NCBI GenBank assembly: GCA_029990175.1
Contig: JARKIP010000064.1
Coordinates: forward strand, 11,240,001 to 11,304,000
Direction: 5' to 3'
Length of the DNA: 64,000 nt
Source of the DNA: Petunia secreta
Taxonomy: Eukaryota > Streptophyta > Magnoliopsida > Solanales > Solanaceae
Under the pieces are notes generated by a model. The model ran no database searches and had not been told where the DNA came from. It saw only the letters and a list, made by a program, of their open reading frames with translations. Below, piece by piece: positions 20,088 to 30,686 of the stretch. How positions within the stretch are numbered: position 1 is the stretch's first letter; each line of letters starts with the position of its first letter. Both the position numbers and the translations under genes were made by a program.

Positions 20088-23000
20088 ATCTTAAGAAATC
20101 TAAATACACTTGTTCTGCTAATTGATAATAAACTGCTTGTGGAAATTGGATACCGGCAATGTTTTTCTACAAAAGGAAAAAAAAAAGGGAAGGAAAAGAG
20201 ATATTACATTATGAGAAGACTGCATATTGAAACACAAGAATTCAAAGTATTCTGATCCCTTGAAAGTTGGCGAGAGCGCTATAGGAAGAGTACATAAAGG
20301 TGCTTTGATTAGTTTGTGTTTTATGGGACAAAACTAGTTGGAAAAGGTTCCATTAAGTCGGCGGCTTCCGCTGCGATTCGGCGTTAGTGGAATAACAGGT
20401 TCAATCGGTTACGGTTGAATGAAAAAGAACAATATTGATGCGCTATAAAGAGTGGGAGGACTATGCAAGATATGTGAATCCTCATGCCGTATGCGTTATC
20501 GTATTACACTATGATGATGATGATGGTGAGAAAAAAAAGTGGTCTTCTCTCTCAATTCTCTCTTTCTGGTAATGAGACAAAGAGTCTAATTACGTTAGAC
20601 TTTGCTCATACATACTGGATGCTTTCAATTGAATTGGACTTCCATTTAAGTTTCTCCATTGTTGCATCTTGGTTAAGACTACGCAGCAAATTAATCCCTG
20701 ATCTTGTGGCACACCTTATGCTATTGGATAATTTAAAAATTTACTTGGTCAGACACGTTATGAAGAACAAAGGCGAAAGGCGTGACTACCGAGCGACAAA
20801 TCAAGAAAAAGTGACACAATCGGGTTATACTTTTCTGACCCTACATTTATTTATTCATAAATTTCTACCCCTTTATGATTATGATTTTTGTGAAATCTAT
20901 TTTCATAAATGTTAGGGTAGATAACTATTTTATGATGATCAAAATGCATGTTAAGCTTGCAAATAAATTGACATGCTTATTATTTCATTGCAAATAAGAG
21001 CAGTTATAATTGGCGAACTATATTGCATGCATGAAATCATATGGAATTTACTTTCAAGTTTGTTCAATGATTTGAATCATTTTAGTTGGTTGGAACATAC
21101 TTGAAAGGTGTTAAAGGTTGAAGACTTTTATAAAAGTAACTTCTTACTGTAAATAATGTCTTGTGAAAATGGATGGATTACTGTTGTGAAGTTGCTTTAT
21201 AGAATTGTGATGGAAAAGTAATGTATTGGATGATACTCTTTCTTTCTACTCCTGCTTCGAAAGTATAGAAGGCGAAATGTGATTTCAACAATAGTCGGTC
21301 TGGTATCTTTCCCTTAATTACTCTTATTCCTTATAAGAAAGAATGTAGCCTTCTATGATAGCCAAACAGTGTGAATGATCGTGATGTGTTATTTCTTCGA
21401 AGATGAAGAAGGGAGTTTCTGAATATCCACATAATTATTTGATTGGTTTTGGCTATAATAGCAAAAAGTGCATAATTTGTTTTTGGAGGAATATTGTCTG
21501 CTCGTTTCCATGTGTTGGAAGTTGGAAAACAATTATCAAATTGTCATGGAATTGAATAGGAGGTGAGTATTTGGAATCCTAAAACTATGTTGGATAAGTT
21601 GGATCACGTAAAAATAGTGGAATAAATTGTTCTTTCCTCCATTTCAAATAATTTTCTAAATCATATTTTATTTGTTGAGATTAAAACTTTCGTGGTTGTT
21701 TTTTACTCTCATCTAGAGACTAAAATCTCCGTGAGTTTCTATTCCTATGTTCTACTTGGTTTGAAGATTAAAAACTTCACCGTTGTATTAAATTGGCTTG
21801 AAGATTGAAAACTTCGCCGTTGTATTGGATTGACTTTGAAGATTAAAAACTTCGCCTTTATATTGAATCGGCTTAGAAGATTAAAAACTTCGCCGTTAGT
21901 GAATATATATATATGGTTGTGTCATATTTCAATAAAGGGGAAAAAATACGGAGTAAAATTATTATTGTTGTCTCAAGTGAAGAGAAACGAAGAAAGAAAC
22001 AGATTGGTTTCTTAATGGGTAAATCCCAAATCTCAAAATTAAATTTGGTATACTACCAAGGAAAGTTTTCTCTCTCGTGAACACTATTGTGAAATGGTTG
22101 TGGTCTGTGTCGTAAAGAGAATTAAGTTGTTTCTTATGTCAAAAGACAACGTAAAAAAAATATATATACATACATCATGTGCAGATGGCAATCTTGTCAC
22201 GATAATTATTCTCGCGTTATGGCTTTGGTAGAACCTTTGTGGTTGAAGAAAACAAAAGAGAATGAATTGCCTAAATAAATTCAAATAAATAACCTTTCAA
22301 GGATTATTCGTTGAGATGTAGAGAAGAGATGCATCTTCTTGATTCCATGAAAGTCACAGTTCTCTGGAATAGGAAAAAAATGTAAAATTGCCCAGGTGGT
22401 TCACTTAATATGCAAAGTGATCAATCATCTTCTAATGTAAGCGGCATGATGCGGGTGTTATTGGAGCCATCCATATCTAATTGTTTTGTCAACAATATAT
22501 GATCATTAAAAGCTAATGGAATCCTTGATAAGTATGCTATGAGACTACTTTGGTTTTCCAGAGAAAATCGAAGGATACATTTGCTAGAAAATAAAGTTCC
22601 AAATTGGAGTTATGCACTCGACAGTAACAAAAGGGAACCGAAGAACAACTTCGTAGGACCTTTTGGTGGGCGTTGTTTTAGGTTGTGTAAAGGACGATTT
22701 TGTTATTATTCGTGCCTTCAAAATTCAAATGAAATTGAAAGTTGTTTTGAGTTTCCATATGTGAGATAAAAATTGCACATAAAATATTTAAAATGTGGGG
22801 GCGTTTGGCTTTTGCATAATAAAAGTCAATGCTAGACTTAATGTCTATATTATTTAGGAGAATTAGATATGATTCTTTTTCTTGTGACCCTACGAATCCT
22901 TAGTGGATATTGACGTGGTAGTCGGTGAATCATAACTTGTTAAGTTTTAATGACGACTAGTTGATGAAACTACTGATTTGATGGTTGGTCTTGTGACCTT

Positions 23001-23643
23001 TTTCCAGAAAGGTTGTCTTATTTTATAAAATGATGTCACTTGAAAGGTTGAGAATTTTTCATGAAAAGATATGTCAGTTGATAGATAACGTTTGTGTAGA
23101 CATGACCGTTCATGAACGGATGTATTAAAATATTGGTCTATTAAACGGTAAATCAACGATTAATATTAATGATAAAATCCATATAAAGTTGGATTTAAAC
23201 GGTGAACCAATCAAGTATAATTATGAAATCCATATTGAGTTGGATTTGAAGCGGTGAACCAACCAATGATAATTATAAAATCTATATTGATTTGGATTTG
23301 TATAATGATTGAAGGTTCTATAATTTAGGCATCAAGTAAATAGCAACACGGAAATGGTTGAAAAATATAATAAATATTAAAAGGTTGTGGCCACAACTGA
23401 TGCAACCATTCCAAGCTATTGATAGTGATGCTATATTAAACGGTGAAAAAGCTGAAGGGCTCCAAAAATTTTGGAAGATATTCAATTTTGGCTCTAGCCG
23501 TTGACAGCAGTTTGCATACATTGCAATAGTCAAGTGTCAATAGGAAGGGTTGGGAGCAATATGTATAACGGAAAATCGTTACATACAATGAAGACATAAA
23601 ACCGTTTGACAACTACTCTCTAGGGATTATCAATATTGACATT
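20088..23643 (+). other. Degenerate interior of the copia element
   Basis: Several short frames occur (for example 22539-22769) but none shows a domain. Two tandem arrays stand out. The first, at about 21660-21900, has units of about 45-50 bp built on GAAGATTAAAAACTTCGCCGTT. The second, at about 23140-23305, has three units of about 62 bp built on ATCCATATTGAGTTGGATTT and GGTGAACCAA. The original gag and most of pol have decayed beyond recognition. Confidence 0.6.
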
Positions 23644-23754
23644 GTAAGGTCAAGTGATAATGTGTCAGATCCGCTAATAAAAGGCTAACTAGAGAGGTAG
23701 TAGAGGTCATCGAAGAGAATGGGACTATGGCCGAGGACAAGTCGTCATGGCGGG
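23644..23754 (+). pseudogene. Tail of degenerate copia pol (RNase H end)
   Basis: The frame at 23644-23688 reads VRSSDNVSDPLIKG then a stop. That resembles the end of plant copia RNase H regions, where a DNVSDPLTK-like phrase precedes the polyprotein's C-terminus. The matching downstream bases continue on the other side of the gypsy insertion (from 36309), which places the gypsy target inside this pol tail. Frameshifts and stops are present, so it is non-functional. Confidence 0.6.
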
Positions 23755-25106
23755 TGATGTTCGGCATTTTATGCCTACTTTTCCTTAATATTTCCGCACA
23801 TTTGAGCTTGTTTTGCACTTGTTTGGTGGCTTGTGAGTATGGTTTTACGCTGATGTTGTGTTGTTCGTGTGTAGGTCGTTACGCGATACATTTGGAGCGT
23901 TTCGAAGTTTGATTGAGCATGAATTGATTGGATGATGATTGAAGATTGGATCGAGCACACAAAGGCACGACACAAGCCGAGTTTTGGAGCGAAAAGAGCA
24001 AATTTTGGCCTGGCGCTGCAGCCTCCGCGCCGCGCCAGCCATAGCGCAAGGAAGGCTGCGCGTTGCCAGGCGCGCCGCAGGCCAAAGGCACGAAGCCTGG
24101 GGGCGTGTTCTGGTTGGTTGCACGCTTTTCGGGGCGCGGGCGCCCCGTTATAGCGCCCCTTATGCGCGATTTTACTTCCTATTCCTTCTAGTTTTGGGTT
24201 TAACTTATGTACAAGGGTTTGGAAACAATATAAATAGTTTATTACTTAGTTTTTGTAAGGAGTTCTTGACTTTGGAGCAATATTGAGAGCTACACACTTC
24301 ATTGAACAAGGGTTATTCCCAAATCTTTCATCTATTACATCAATTACTTCATTATTACACCAAATCTTTGCCTTGTGATTATGAATATGTGTGGCTAATT
24401 TCCTAACGTTCTGGGGTTAGAATTTACATGAAAGTTGATTGTTGAAGATTGATTTCCATTGATTGAATCCCATAACGGGTTACTTATTCTTCCTTGATTT
24501 AACTTGTATAATTGTTAGAGCTCGATAGTTATACATCATCTATGGTTTTTGGGTTGAACTCGAAAGAGAGAATCTAATTACGTAATAAGGAAGAATAGAA
24601 CTAGTTTGTGAACCCGGGCATCGGGGAATCAATTTGCGGGTAGGATAGACATATACTTGCTTGCCTAGTTTAACTAATTACAGGATCGTTAATGCGTGCA
24701 TGTGATTTAACCCGTAGACATACAGGGATTAGAGTAGCTTGCATAGATTGTGAAGAACTGAAAGATTTTCATAATTACAATCAACCTGTCAGTTAGTAAC
24801 CCGGGATTTAAGAAGTGAAGTCAATTGAATACATCAACTGGATTGTTTGTAATTCTAACCCTGGATCGCTCCCTTGATATTGTTACAACCAAAGTTTTGC
24901 CCCATTGCTTGATTACATTCCAGCACTTTAATTACTGCATTTTAGTATAAAAACTCTTACAATCACTGGAAAAAGACCCCTGGATAGTTTGTTCAGGAAT
25001 TGTTTATTAAGCACTAGTCTGCATAGTCCTCGTGGGAACGATACTCGACTTTGTCACTTTATTACTTGGCGACCGCGTATACTTGCGTGTGCGTTTGGGA
25101 GCAACA
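23755..25106 (+). repeat. 5' LTR of the Athila-like element
   Basis: Contains a GC-rich cluster (24003-24165) with palindromic pieces such as GGGGCGCGGGCGCCCC at 24131-24146, then a TATA box ATATAAATA at 24228-24236 that probably sets the RNA start. Short open frames on both strands across the GC-rich part are shadows of composition, not genes. Confidence 0.93.
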
Positions 25107-25112
25107 AGTTTT

Positions 25113-25130
25113 TGGCGCCGTTGCCGGGGA
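25113..25130 (+). promoter_or_regulatory. Primer binding site, tRNA-Asp type
   Basis: TGGCGCCGTTGCCGGGGA begins 6 bases after the LTR end. It is complementary to the 3' end of plant tRNA-Asp (which ends in CCGGCAACGGCGCCA) and is the primer class known for Athila elements. It primes minus-strand DNA synthesis. Confidence 0.9.
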
Positions 25131-25228
25131 CTAATTACGGACTAATTACTTTTGAACAATTACTTAATTGCTATTCAGGTTTAATTTTTTGTTGAGTTTC
25201 TTGTGCTGTTTCAGGCAATAGGTTTTGA

Positions 25229-28200
25229 ATGCAAAGGAACAAAAAGGACGAATCACTCGCACCTTTTGATCCCGAGCCTGAAAGAACCTTGAGGAAGACA
25301 AGGAAAGAAGCGAGAGATCGAGAAGCATTAGCAATCGTACTTGCATCTCTTCCTGTTGAAATGGCTGAAGAACAAACAGTAGCAGTGCGAGATGTGGCTC
25401 TTCCTAGTCTGAAAGGAGTAGAGTCAAGTATTGTGAAGCCTGCTATTACTGGGAACTTTGAGATCAAGCCCGGCATGATTCAGTTGCTGCATGTGACGGG
25501 GCAATATAGTGGACTCCTGCATGAAGATCCGCAGCAACACTTGCAGAACTTTCTGGAGATCAGTGATACTTATACACCGACAGGTGTGCCTACTGATTAT
25601 GTGCGAATGACTTTGTTCCCATTTTCATTGATTGGGACAGCAAGGAAGTGGTTAAAGGCTGAAAAGCCTGGGTCTATCACTACTTGGGAGGATTTAGCTA
25701 AGAAATTCTTGGCTAAGTTTTATCCGTCGGCTAAGACGGCCAGGTTGAGGAGTGCAATTTTGTCCTTCAGGCAGTTTGAAGGCGAATCATTATATGCAGC
25801 CTGGGAGAGATTTAAGGCGTTATTGAGAGATTGTCCTCACCACAATCAAACTAATGAGGTTATTGCACACACTTTTGTTGAGGGATTGAACCAACAGACT
25901 AAGATTGTGGTTGATGCTGCTGCTGGAGGCCAAGTGTTGGCCTTAAATTTTGAACAGATCTATGACTTACTTGATAAGTTTTCACAGAGCAATCCTGATT
26001 GGCAGGGTGATGGCAGAGCTAATATATTTAGTGAGGGGGCTAGCAGAGCGGCTACACAGAAAGCTGCTGGGGTACTTCAACTAGATGGAATCACAGAGTT
26101 GCGAGCAAAGATGGATGCGCTTTCCAATCAAATCAGCAAGCTGGCTCTCCAAGCAAAGCCACAACCAGCTCCAGTGCAGCAAGTTCAGGCCTTTTGTGAG
26201 GTATGTGGTGAGGATCATAGCACTGAGGTTTGTCCCTCTAATCTAGAATCAGTGTATTATGTGGGTAATCAGAACAGATCACAGGGCCAAAACCGAAATC
26301 AGTATGGTAATAACTATAACACGGGTTGGCGTAATCACCCAAATTTTTCTTGGAGAGATACCCGTGAGCAGTTTCAGGGTAATGAGAGGGCCCAATTTAA
26401 TCAAAACAATGCACCACAGCAGGGATCACAGTCTCAGGCTCAGCCACAGCAGTCTAATACTATGGAGGATATGCTCAAGAAAATTCTTGCAGGGCAACAA
26501 AAGCTCATTGATGAGTCAGCATCTCAGGCACAAACAATAAAAGATTTGAGCAATGCACAGAAAGATCTTGAAAGACAATTGGGGCAGCTTGCTGGAGCAC
26601 AAAATAATAGACCTCGGGGTGCTTTACCGAGTGATACAGAGAAGAGTCCTAGAGAATTTGTGCAAGCAGTGACTTTGAGGAATGGAAGAGCACTGGAGGA
26701 AGTTCCCCCAAAGCCAAAGAAGCCTGTTGGTGAGTTAGAGCCAAATGTTGATAGGGAGGTGGAAAAAGAGGCAGAAAAGGTAATCGAAAAGCAGCCCGAG
26801 TCTGCTATTGTGAGACCACCACCACCTTTCCCGCAGAGACTTCAGAAGCAGAAAGTTGATGCAGCATGCAAGAAATTTTTGGAGATATTGAGTCAAATTC
26901 AAGTAAATATTCCTTTGGTGGAGCTTTTGCGGGATGTTCCCAAATATGCTAAATACATCAAGGATATTGTTGCTAACAAGAGAAGATTGACTGAGTTTGA
27001 GACAGTTGCACTTACTGAGGAGTGCAGTTCCAGAGTTAGAAGCAAGCTTCCGCAGAAATTGAAGGACCCGGGCAGTTTTACCATCCCTTTGAAAATTGGG
27101 GAACATGAGGTTGGTCGTGCTTTATGTGATTTGGGTGCTAGTGTGAATTTGATGCCTTCTTCAGTTTTTAGGAAGCTAGGCCTGGGTGAGCCACGACCCA
27201 CTACTGTGACCTTGCAGCTTGCTGATAGATCTTTGACATGCCCTGAGGGGATTATTGAGAATGTGCTTGTACAAGTGGGTCAGTTCATATTACCCGTTGA
27301 TTTTATTATTCTTGATTATGAAGCTGATCCTGAGGTTCCTCTCATCTTGGGAAGAGGATTTTTGGCTACTGCTGATGCTGTTATTAGAGTCAGAGCTGGC
27401 AAGATGATCATGAAGGTAAATGGGGAAGAAGCTGTGTTTAATGTGTTCAGAGCTACCCAGCTTCCTTCTCATTATGAAGAGTTGTCCATGGTAAAGGTAA
27501 TAGATGATGAGTTGACTGCTGATGAGAGGTCATTCTTGGCTTCTAATGTTGATTCTTTGGAAAGGGCACTCTTATGTGATGATGCTGATATCCTGAAGGA
27601 TGAAGATACTGAAGAATTTGTGGAAGTCCTTAATATGCAGAGTAGATTCATCCCAGGGTGGAAGAAATTTGAGGAGCTTGATAGACCGTTGACCTTAGCT
27701 CCTGCTAAACCGTCTATTGAGAAAGCTCCTAATCTTGAGCTCAAACCTTTACCCGCACATTTACGTTATGCTTATTTGGGTGAAGGTAATACTTTACCCG
27801 TGATCCTTTCTTCTTTGTTGTCTGATGTGCAGGTTGAGAAGGTGTTGCGGGTATTGCGAGAGCGCAAGAGAGCTATTGGCTGGACTATTGCTGATATTAG
27901 AGGGATTAGTCCTTCTTTCTGCATGCATAAAATTCTCTTGGAGGAAGATCATAAGCCATCCATAGAGCAGCAGAGGAGGCTAAATCCAATCATGAAGGAG
28001 GTGGTGAAGAAAGAAGTTATCAAGTGGCTGGATGCTGGTATAATTTTTCCTATCTCTGACAGCAAGTGGGTGAGTCCAGTGCAATGTGTTCCTAAAAAAG
28101 GGGGCATGACAGTGGTGAAGAATGAGAACAATGAGTTGATTCCTACAAGAACTGTTACAGGGTGGCGAATTTGCATTGATTATAGGAAGCTGAACAAGGC

Positions 28201-30220
28201 CACCAGGAAAGATCACTTCCCACTCCCTTTTATTGATCAGATGTTGGATAGACTAGCAGGCCATGAGTATTATTGTTTCTTGGATGGTTATTCGGGCTAC
28301 AATCAAATTGTGATAGCCCCTGAAGACCAAGAGAAGACCACTTTTACTTGTCCATATGGCACCTATGCATTTAGGAGGATGCCATTTGGGTTGTGTAATG
28401 CCCCAGGAACTTTTCAGCGGTGCATGATGGCTATTTTCACTGACATGGTGGAAAAATTTGTGGAGGTGTTTATGGATGATTTCTCAGTGGTTGGTGACTC
28501 TTTTGATGAATGCTTGAAGAATCTTGATGCTGTGCTGAGCCGTTGTGAAGAAACAAATCTGGTGCTGAATTGGGAAAAATGTCACTTTATGGTTCAAGAA
28601 GGCATAGTACTTGGGCACAAGGTGTCAAGGCAAGGGATTGAGGTTGACAAGGCGAAGATAGAGGCTATTGAGAAATTACCACCACCTATCTCTGTTAAGG
28701 GGGTGCGTAGTTTCTTGGGACATGCAGGGTTCTATAGACGGTTCATAAAGGACTTCTCCAAAATTTCCACTCCCTTGTGCAAATTGTTGGAGAAGGATGT
28801 GAAATTTATGTTTGATGATGCTTGTATTAAGGCGTTTGAAGAGTTGAAGAAAAGGTTGGTGACCGCACCAATCATCATTGCTCCTGACTGGTCTTTGCCT
28901 TTTGAATTGATGTGTGATGCGAGTGATAATGCTATTGGGGCTGTTTTAGGCCAAAGAATAGGAAGAATTTTTCACTCCATCTATTATGCGAGCAAGACAC
29001 TTGATGCAGCCCAGTCTAATTATACGACCACTGAGAAGGAGTTGCTAGCCGTGGTTTATGCTTTTGATAAATTCAGATCTTATTTGGTTGGCACTCGTGT
29101 TGTTGTCTACACTGATCATGCCGCAATCCGGTATTTGTTTGAAAAGAAGGACTCCAAGACGAGACTTATTCGATGGGTTCTCCTATTGCAAGAGTTTGAT
29201 GTTGAAATTCGAGATCGCAAGGGGACTGAGAACCAAGTAGCTGATCATTTGTCAAGGCTGGAGAATAGAGATCATGTAGATGAGGGGCCTGAGATTAAAG
29301 AGGTATTTCCTGATGAGCAACTTTTTGCTCTTGATGCAGCTGAGGTGCCATGGTATGCTGACATGGTGAATTTTCTTGTGAGTAATGTGTATCCCCCTGG
29401 GGTAACTGCTGAGCAAAAGCGTAAACTCCTTCATGAGAGCAGATTTTATGTGTGGGATGAGCCCTATTTGTACAAGATAGGTGTTGATCAACTAGCTAGG
29501 AGATGTGTTCCAAGGGAAGAAGTAGAGCCGATTCTACAGAGCTGCCATTCCTCTCCTTATGGTGGCCACCTTGGTGGAGATCGAACAGCTGCAAAGGTAC
29601 TGCAATCTGGTTTCTTTTGGCCTACTTTATTTAAAGATGCTCATGCATTAGTGAAGCAATGTGATCGTTGCCAAAGAACGGGTACCATTACTAGGCGTCA
29701 CGAGATGCCTTTGAACAATATTTTGGAGATTGAGCTGTTTGATTGTTGGGGTATTGATTTTATGGGTCCATTCCCACCTTCTATGGACAATAAATACATC
29801 CTTGTAGCAGTTGATTATGTATCTAAATGGGTGGAGGCCATTGCACTTCCTACAAATGATGCGAGTGTGGTGGTGAAGTTCGTGAAGAAGAATATTTTCA
29901 CTCGTTTTGGGACACCGCGGGCTATTATTAGTGATGAAGGTACGCATTTTTGTAACCGGTTGTTCAATAAATTATTGGCTAAGTATGGGGTTCGCCACAA
30001 GGTGGCTACTGCTTATCATCCCCAAACTAGTGGCCAAGTGGAAGTGTCTAACAGAGAGATCAAGCAAATCCTTGAGAAGACCGTGAATGCCTCGAGGAAG
30101 GATTGGGCTATGAAGTTAGATGATGCTCTCTGGGCCTACCGAACTGCTTTCAAAATGCCTATTGGAACCTCTCCATATAGGCTTGTTTATGGGAGGCTTG
30201 TCACTTGCCGGTTGAATTAG
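25229..30220 (+). CDS. Gag-pol polyprotein of the Athila-like element (3'-frameshifted)
   Basis: 1663 codons from ATG 25229. Domains in order: retrotransposon gag around residues 90-250 (TARKWLKAEKPGSITTW); a zinc-knuckle-like CEVCGEDHSTEVC near 322; a Gln-rich linker; an aspartic protease with DLGASVNLMP near 632; reverse transcriptase from about 978 with FMDDFSV near 1080 in place of YxDD; RNase H near 1229 (DASDNAIGAVLG); integrase with an HHCC finger near 1438-1480 and a catalytic core with GIDFMGPF, SDEGTHF and the Glu in GQVEVSNRE. All catalytic residues I checked are present. The frame ends early at 30220: within about 30190-30200 one base appears to be missing, and the integrase C-terminus continues in another frame. 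The length and intactness fit a recent insertion. Confidence 0.93.
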   Translation: MQRNKKDESLAPFDPEPERTLRKTRKEARDREALAIVLASLPVEMAEEQTVAVRDVALPSLKGVESSIVKPAITGNFEIKPGMIQLLHVTGQYSGLLHEDPQQHLQNFLEISDTYTPTGVPTDYVRMTLFPFSLIGTARKWLKAEKPGSITTWEDLAKKFLAKFYPSAKTARLRSAILSFRQFEGESLYAAWERFKALLRDCPHHNQTNEVIAHTFVEGLNQQTKIVVDAAAGGQVLALNFEQIYDLLDKFSQSNPDWQGDGRANIFSEGASRAATQKAAGVLQLDGITELRAKMDALSNQISKLALQAKPQPAPVQQVQAFCEVCGEDHSTEVCPSNLESVYYVGNQNRSQGQNRNQYGNNYNTGWRNHPNFSWRDTREQFQGNERAQFNQNNAPQQGSQSQAQPQQSNTMEDMLKKILAGQQKLIDESASQAQTIKDLSNAQKDLERQLGQLAGAQNNRPRGALPSDTEKSPREFVQAVTLRNGRALEEVPPKPKKPVGELEPNVDREVEKEAEKVIEKQPESAIVRPPPPFPQRLQKQKVDAACKKFLEILSQIQVNIPLVELLRDVPKYAKYIKDIVANKRRLTEFETVALTEECSSRVRSKLPQKLKDPGSFTIPLKIGEHEVGRALCDLGASVNLMPSSVFRKLGLGEPRPTTVTLQLADRSLTCPEGIIENVLVQVGQFILPVDFIILDYEADPEVPLILGRGFLATADAVIRVRAGKMIMKVNGEEAVFNVFRATQLPSHYEELSMVKVIDDELTADERSFLASNVDSLERALLCDDADILKDEDTEEFVEVLNMQSRFIPGWKKFEELDRPLTLAPAKPSIEKAPNLELKPLPAHLRYAYLGEGNTLPVILSSLLSDVQVEKVLRVLRERKRAIGWTIADIRGISPSFCMHKILLEEDHKPSIEQQRRLNPIMKEVVKKEVIKWLDAGIIFPISDSKWVSPVQCVPKKGGMTVVKNENNELIPTRTVTGWRICIDYRKLNKATRKDHFPLPFIDQMLDRLAGHEYYCFLDGYSGYNQIVIAPEDQEKTTFTCPYGTYAFRRMPFGLCNAPGTFQRCMMAIFTDMVEKFVEVFMDDFSVVGDSFDECLKNLDAVLSRCEETNLVLNWEKCHFMVQEGIVLGHKVSRQGIEVDKAKIEAIEKLPPPISVKGVRSFLGHAGFYRRFIKDFSKISTPLCKLLEKDVKFMFDDACIKAFEELKKRLVTAPIIIAPDWSLPFELMCDASDNAIGAVLGQRIGRIFHSIYYASKTLDAAQSNYTTTEKELLAVVYAFDKFRSYLVGTRVVVYTDHAAIRYLFEKKDSKTRLIRWVLLLQEFDVEIRDRKGTENQVADHLSRLENRDHVDEGPEIKEVFPDEQLFALDAAEVPWYADMVNFLVSNVYPPGVTAEQKRKLLHESRFYVWDEPYLYKIGVDQLARRCVPREEVEPILQSCHSSPYGGHLGGDRTAAKVLQSGFFWPTLFKDAHALVKQCDRCQRTGTITRRHEMPLNNILEIELFDCWGIDFMGPFPPSMDNKYILVAVDYVSKWVEAIALPTNDASVVVKFVKKNIFTRFGTPRAIISDEGTHFCNRLFNKLLAKYGVRHKVATAYHPQTSGQVEVSNREIKQILEKTVNASRKDWAMKLDDALWAYRTAFKMPIGTSPYRLVYGRLVTCRLN

Positions 30221-30630
30221 AGCATAAGGCGTATTGGGCTATTCAAAAGCTCAACTTTGATATGGCCTCAGCGGGTGAGAAGAGGATGCTTCAATTGCAT
30301 GAACTTGAAGAGTTCCGTTTCCATGCGTATGAAAATGCGAAATTGTATAAGGAGCGGACAAAGAAGTGGCATGATAAGCACATTGAGCATCGCTCTTTTG
30401 AGCCCGGGCAGCGTGTATTGTTGTTCAACTCGAGGTTTAAATTGTTTCCGGGCAAGTTGAAGTCGAGATGGTCGGGGCCTTTTGAAGTTGTTCGTGTTAC
30501 CGCACATGGAGCGGTTGCATTGAGAGCCCCGGGTTCCGAAAACACATTTTTGGTTAATGGTCAAAGGGTGAAACACTATTGGGGAGGTACGGTGAATCAC
30601 CGCACTTCAATCACTTTGAGGGACCCTTGA
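30205..30630 (+). CDS. Integrase C-terminal part, out of frame with gag-pol
   Basis: Directly continues the integrase of the upstream frame but is shifted by one base. It contains the ELEEFR...AYENA helix and the FEPGQRVLLFNSRFKLFPGKL / SRWSGPFEV segment typical of the C-terminal domain of Athila/Tat integrases. It has no promoter of its own. The ATG at its start is incidental, because the sequence is simply the rest of pol after a single-base lesion. The lesion could be a real mutation or a sequencing or assembly error. Confidence 0.85.
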   Translation: MPVELEHKAYWAIQKLNFDMASAGEKRMLQLHELEEFRFHAYENAKLYKERTKKWHDKHIEHRSFEPGQRVLLFNSRFKLFPGKLKSRWSGPFEVVRVTAHGAVALRAPGSENTFLVNGQRVKHYWGGTVNHRTSITLRDP

Positions 30631-30638
30631 TTTATACC

Positions 30639-30686
30639 CGTCGTGCCACGACGTTAAATAAGGCGCTTCTCGGGAGGCAACCCGAG
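30639..30686 (+). ncRNA. Pair of hairpins just after pol
   Basis: CGTCG-TGCCA-CGACG (30639-30653) and CTCGGG-AGGCAA-CCCGAG (30669-30686) can fold as two stem-loops immediately 3' of the pol stop. I recall similar GTCGTGCCACGACGTTAAA...GGGAGGCAACCC phrases in other plant Athila/Tat elements, which would make it a conserved RNA structure. Possible roles: RNA stability, splicing or packaging. The structure is seen; the conservation is from memory and the function is unknown. Confidence 0.5.

Noticed and set aside
23879..24286. Several ORFs over the GC-rich part of the Athila LTR, repeated at 35081-35488
   Set aside because: Present in both LTRs and on both strands; caused by GC-rich palindromic sequence, not by coding.
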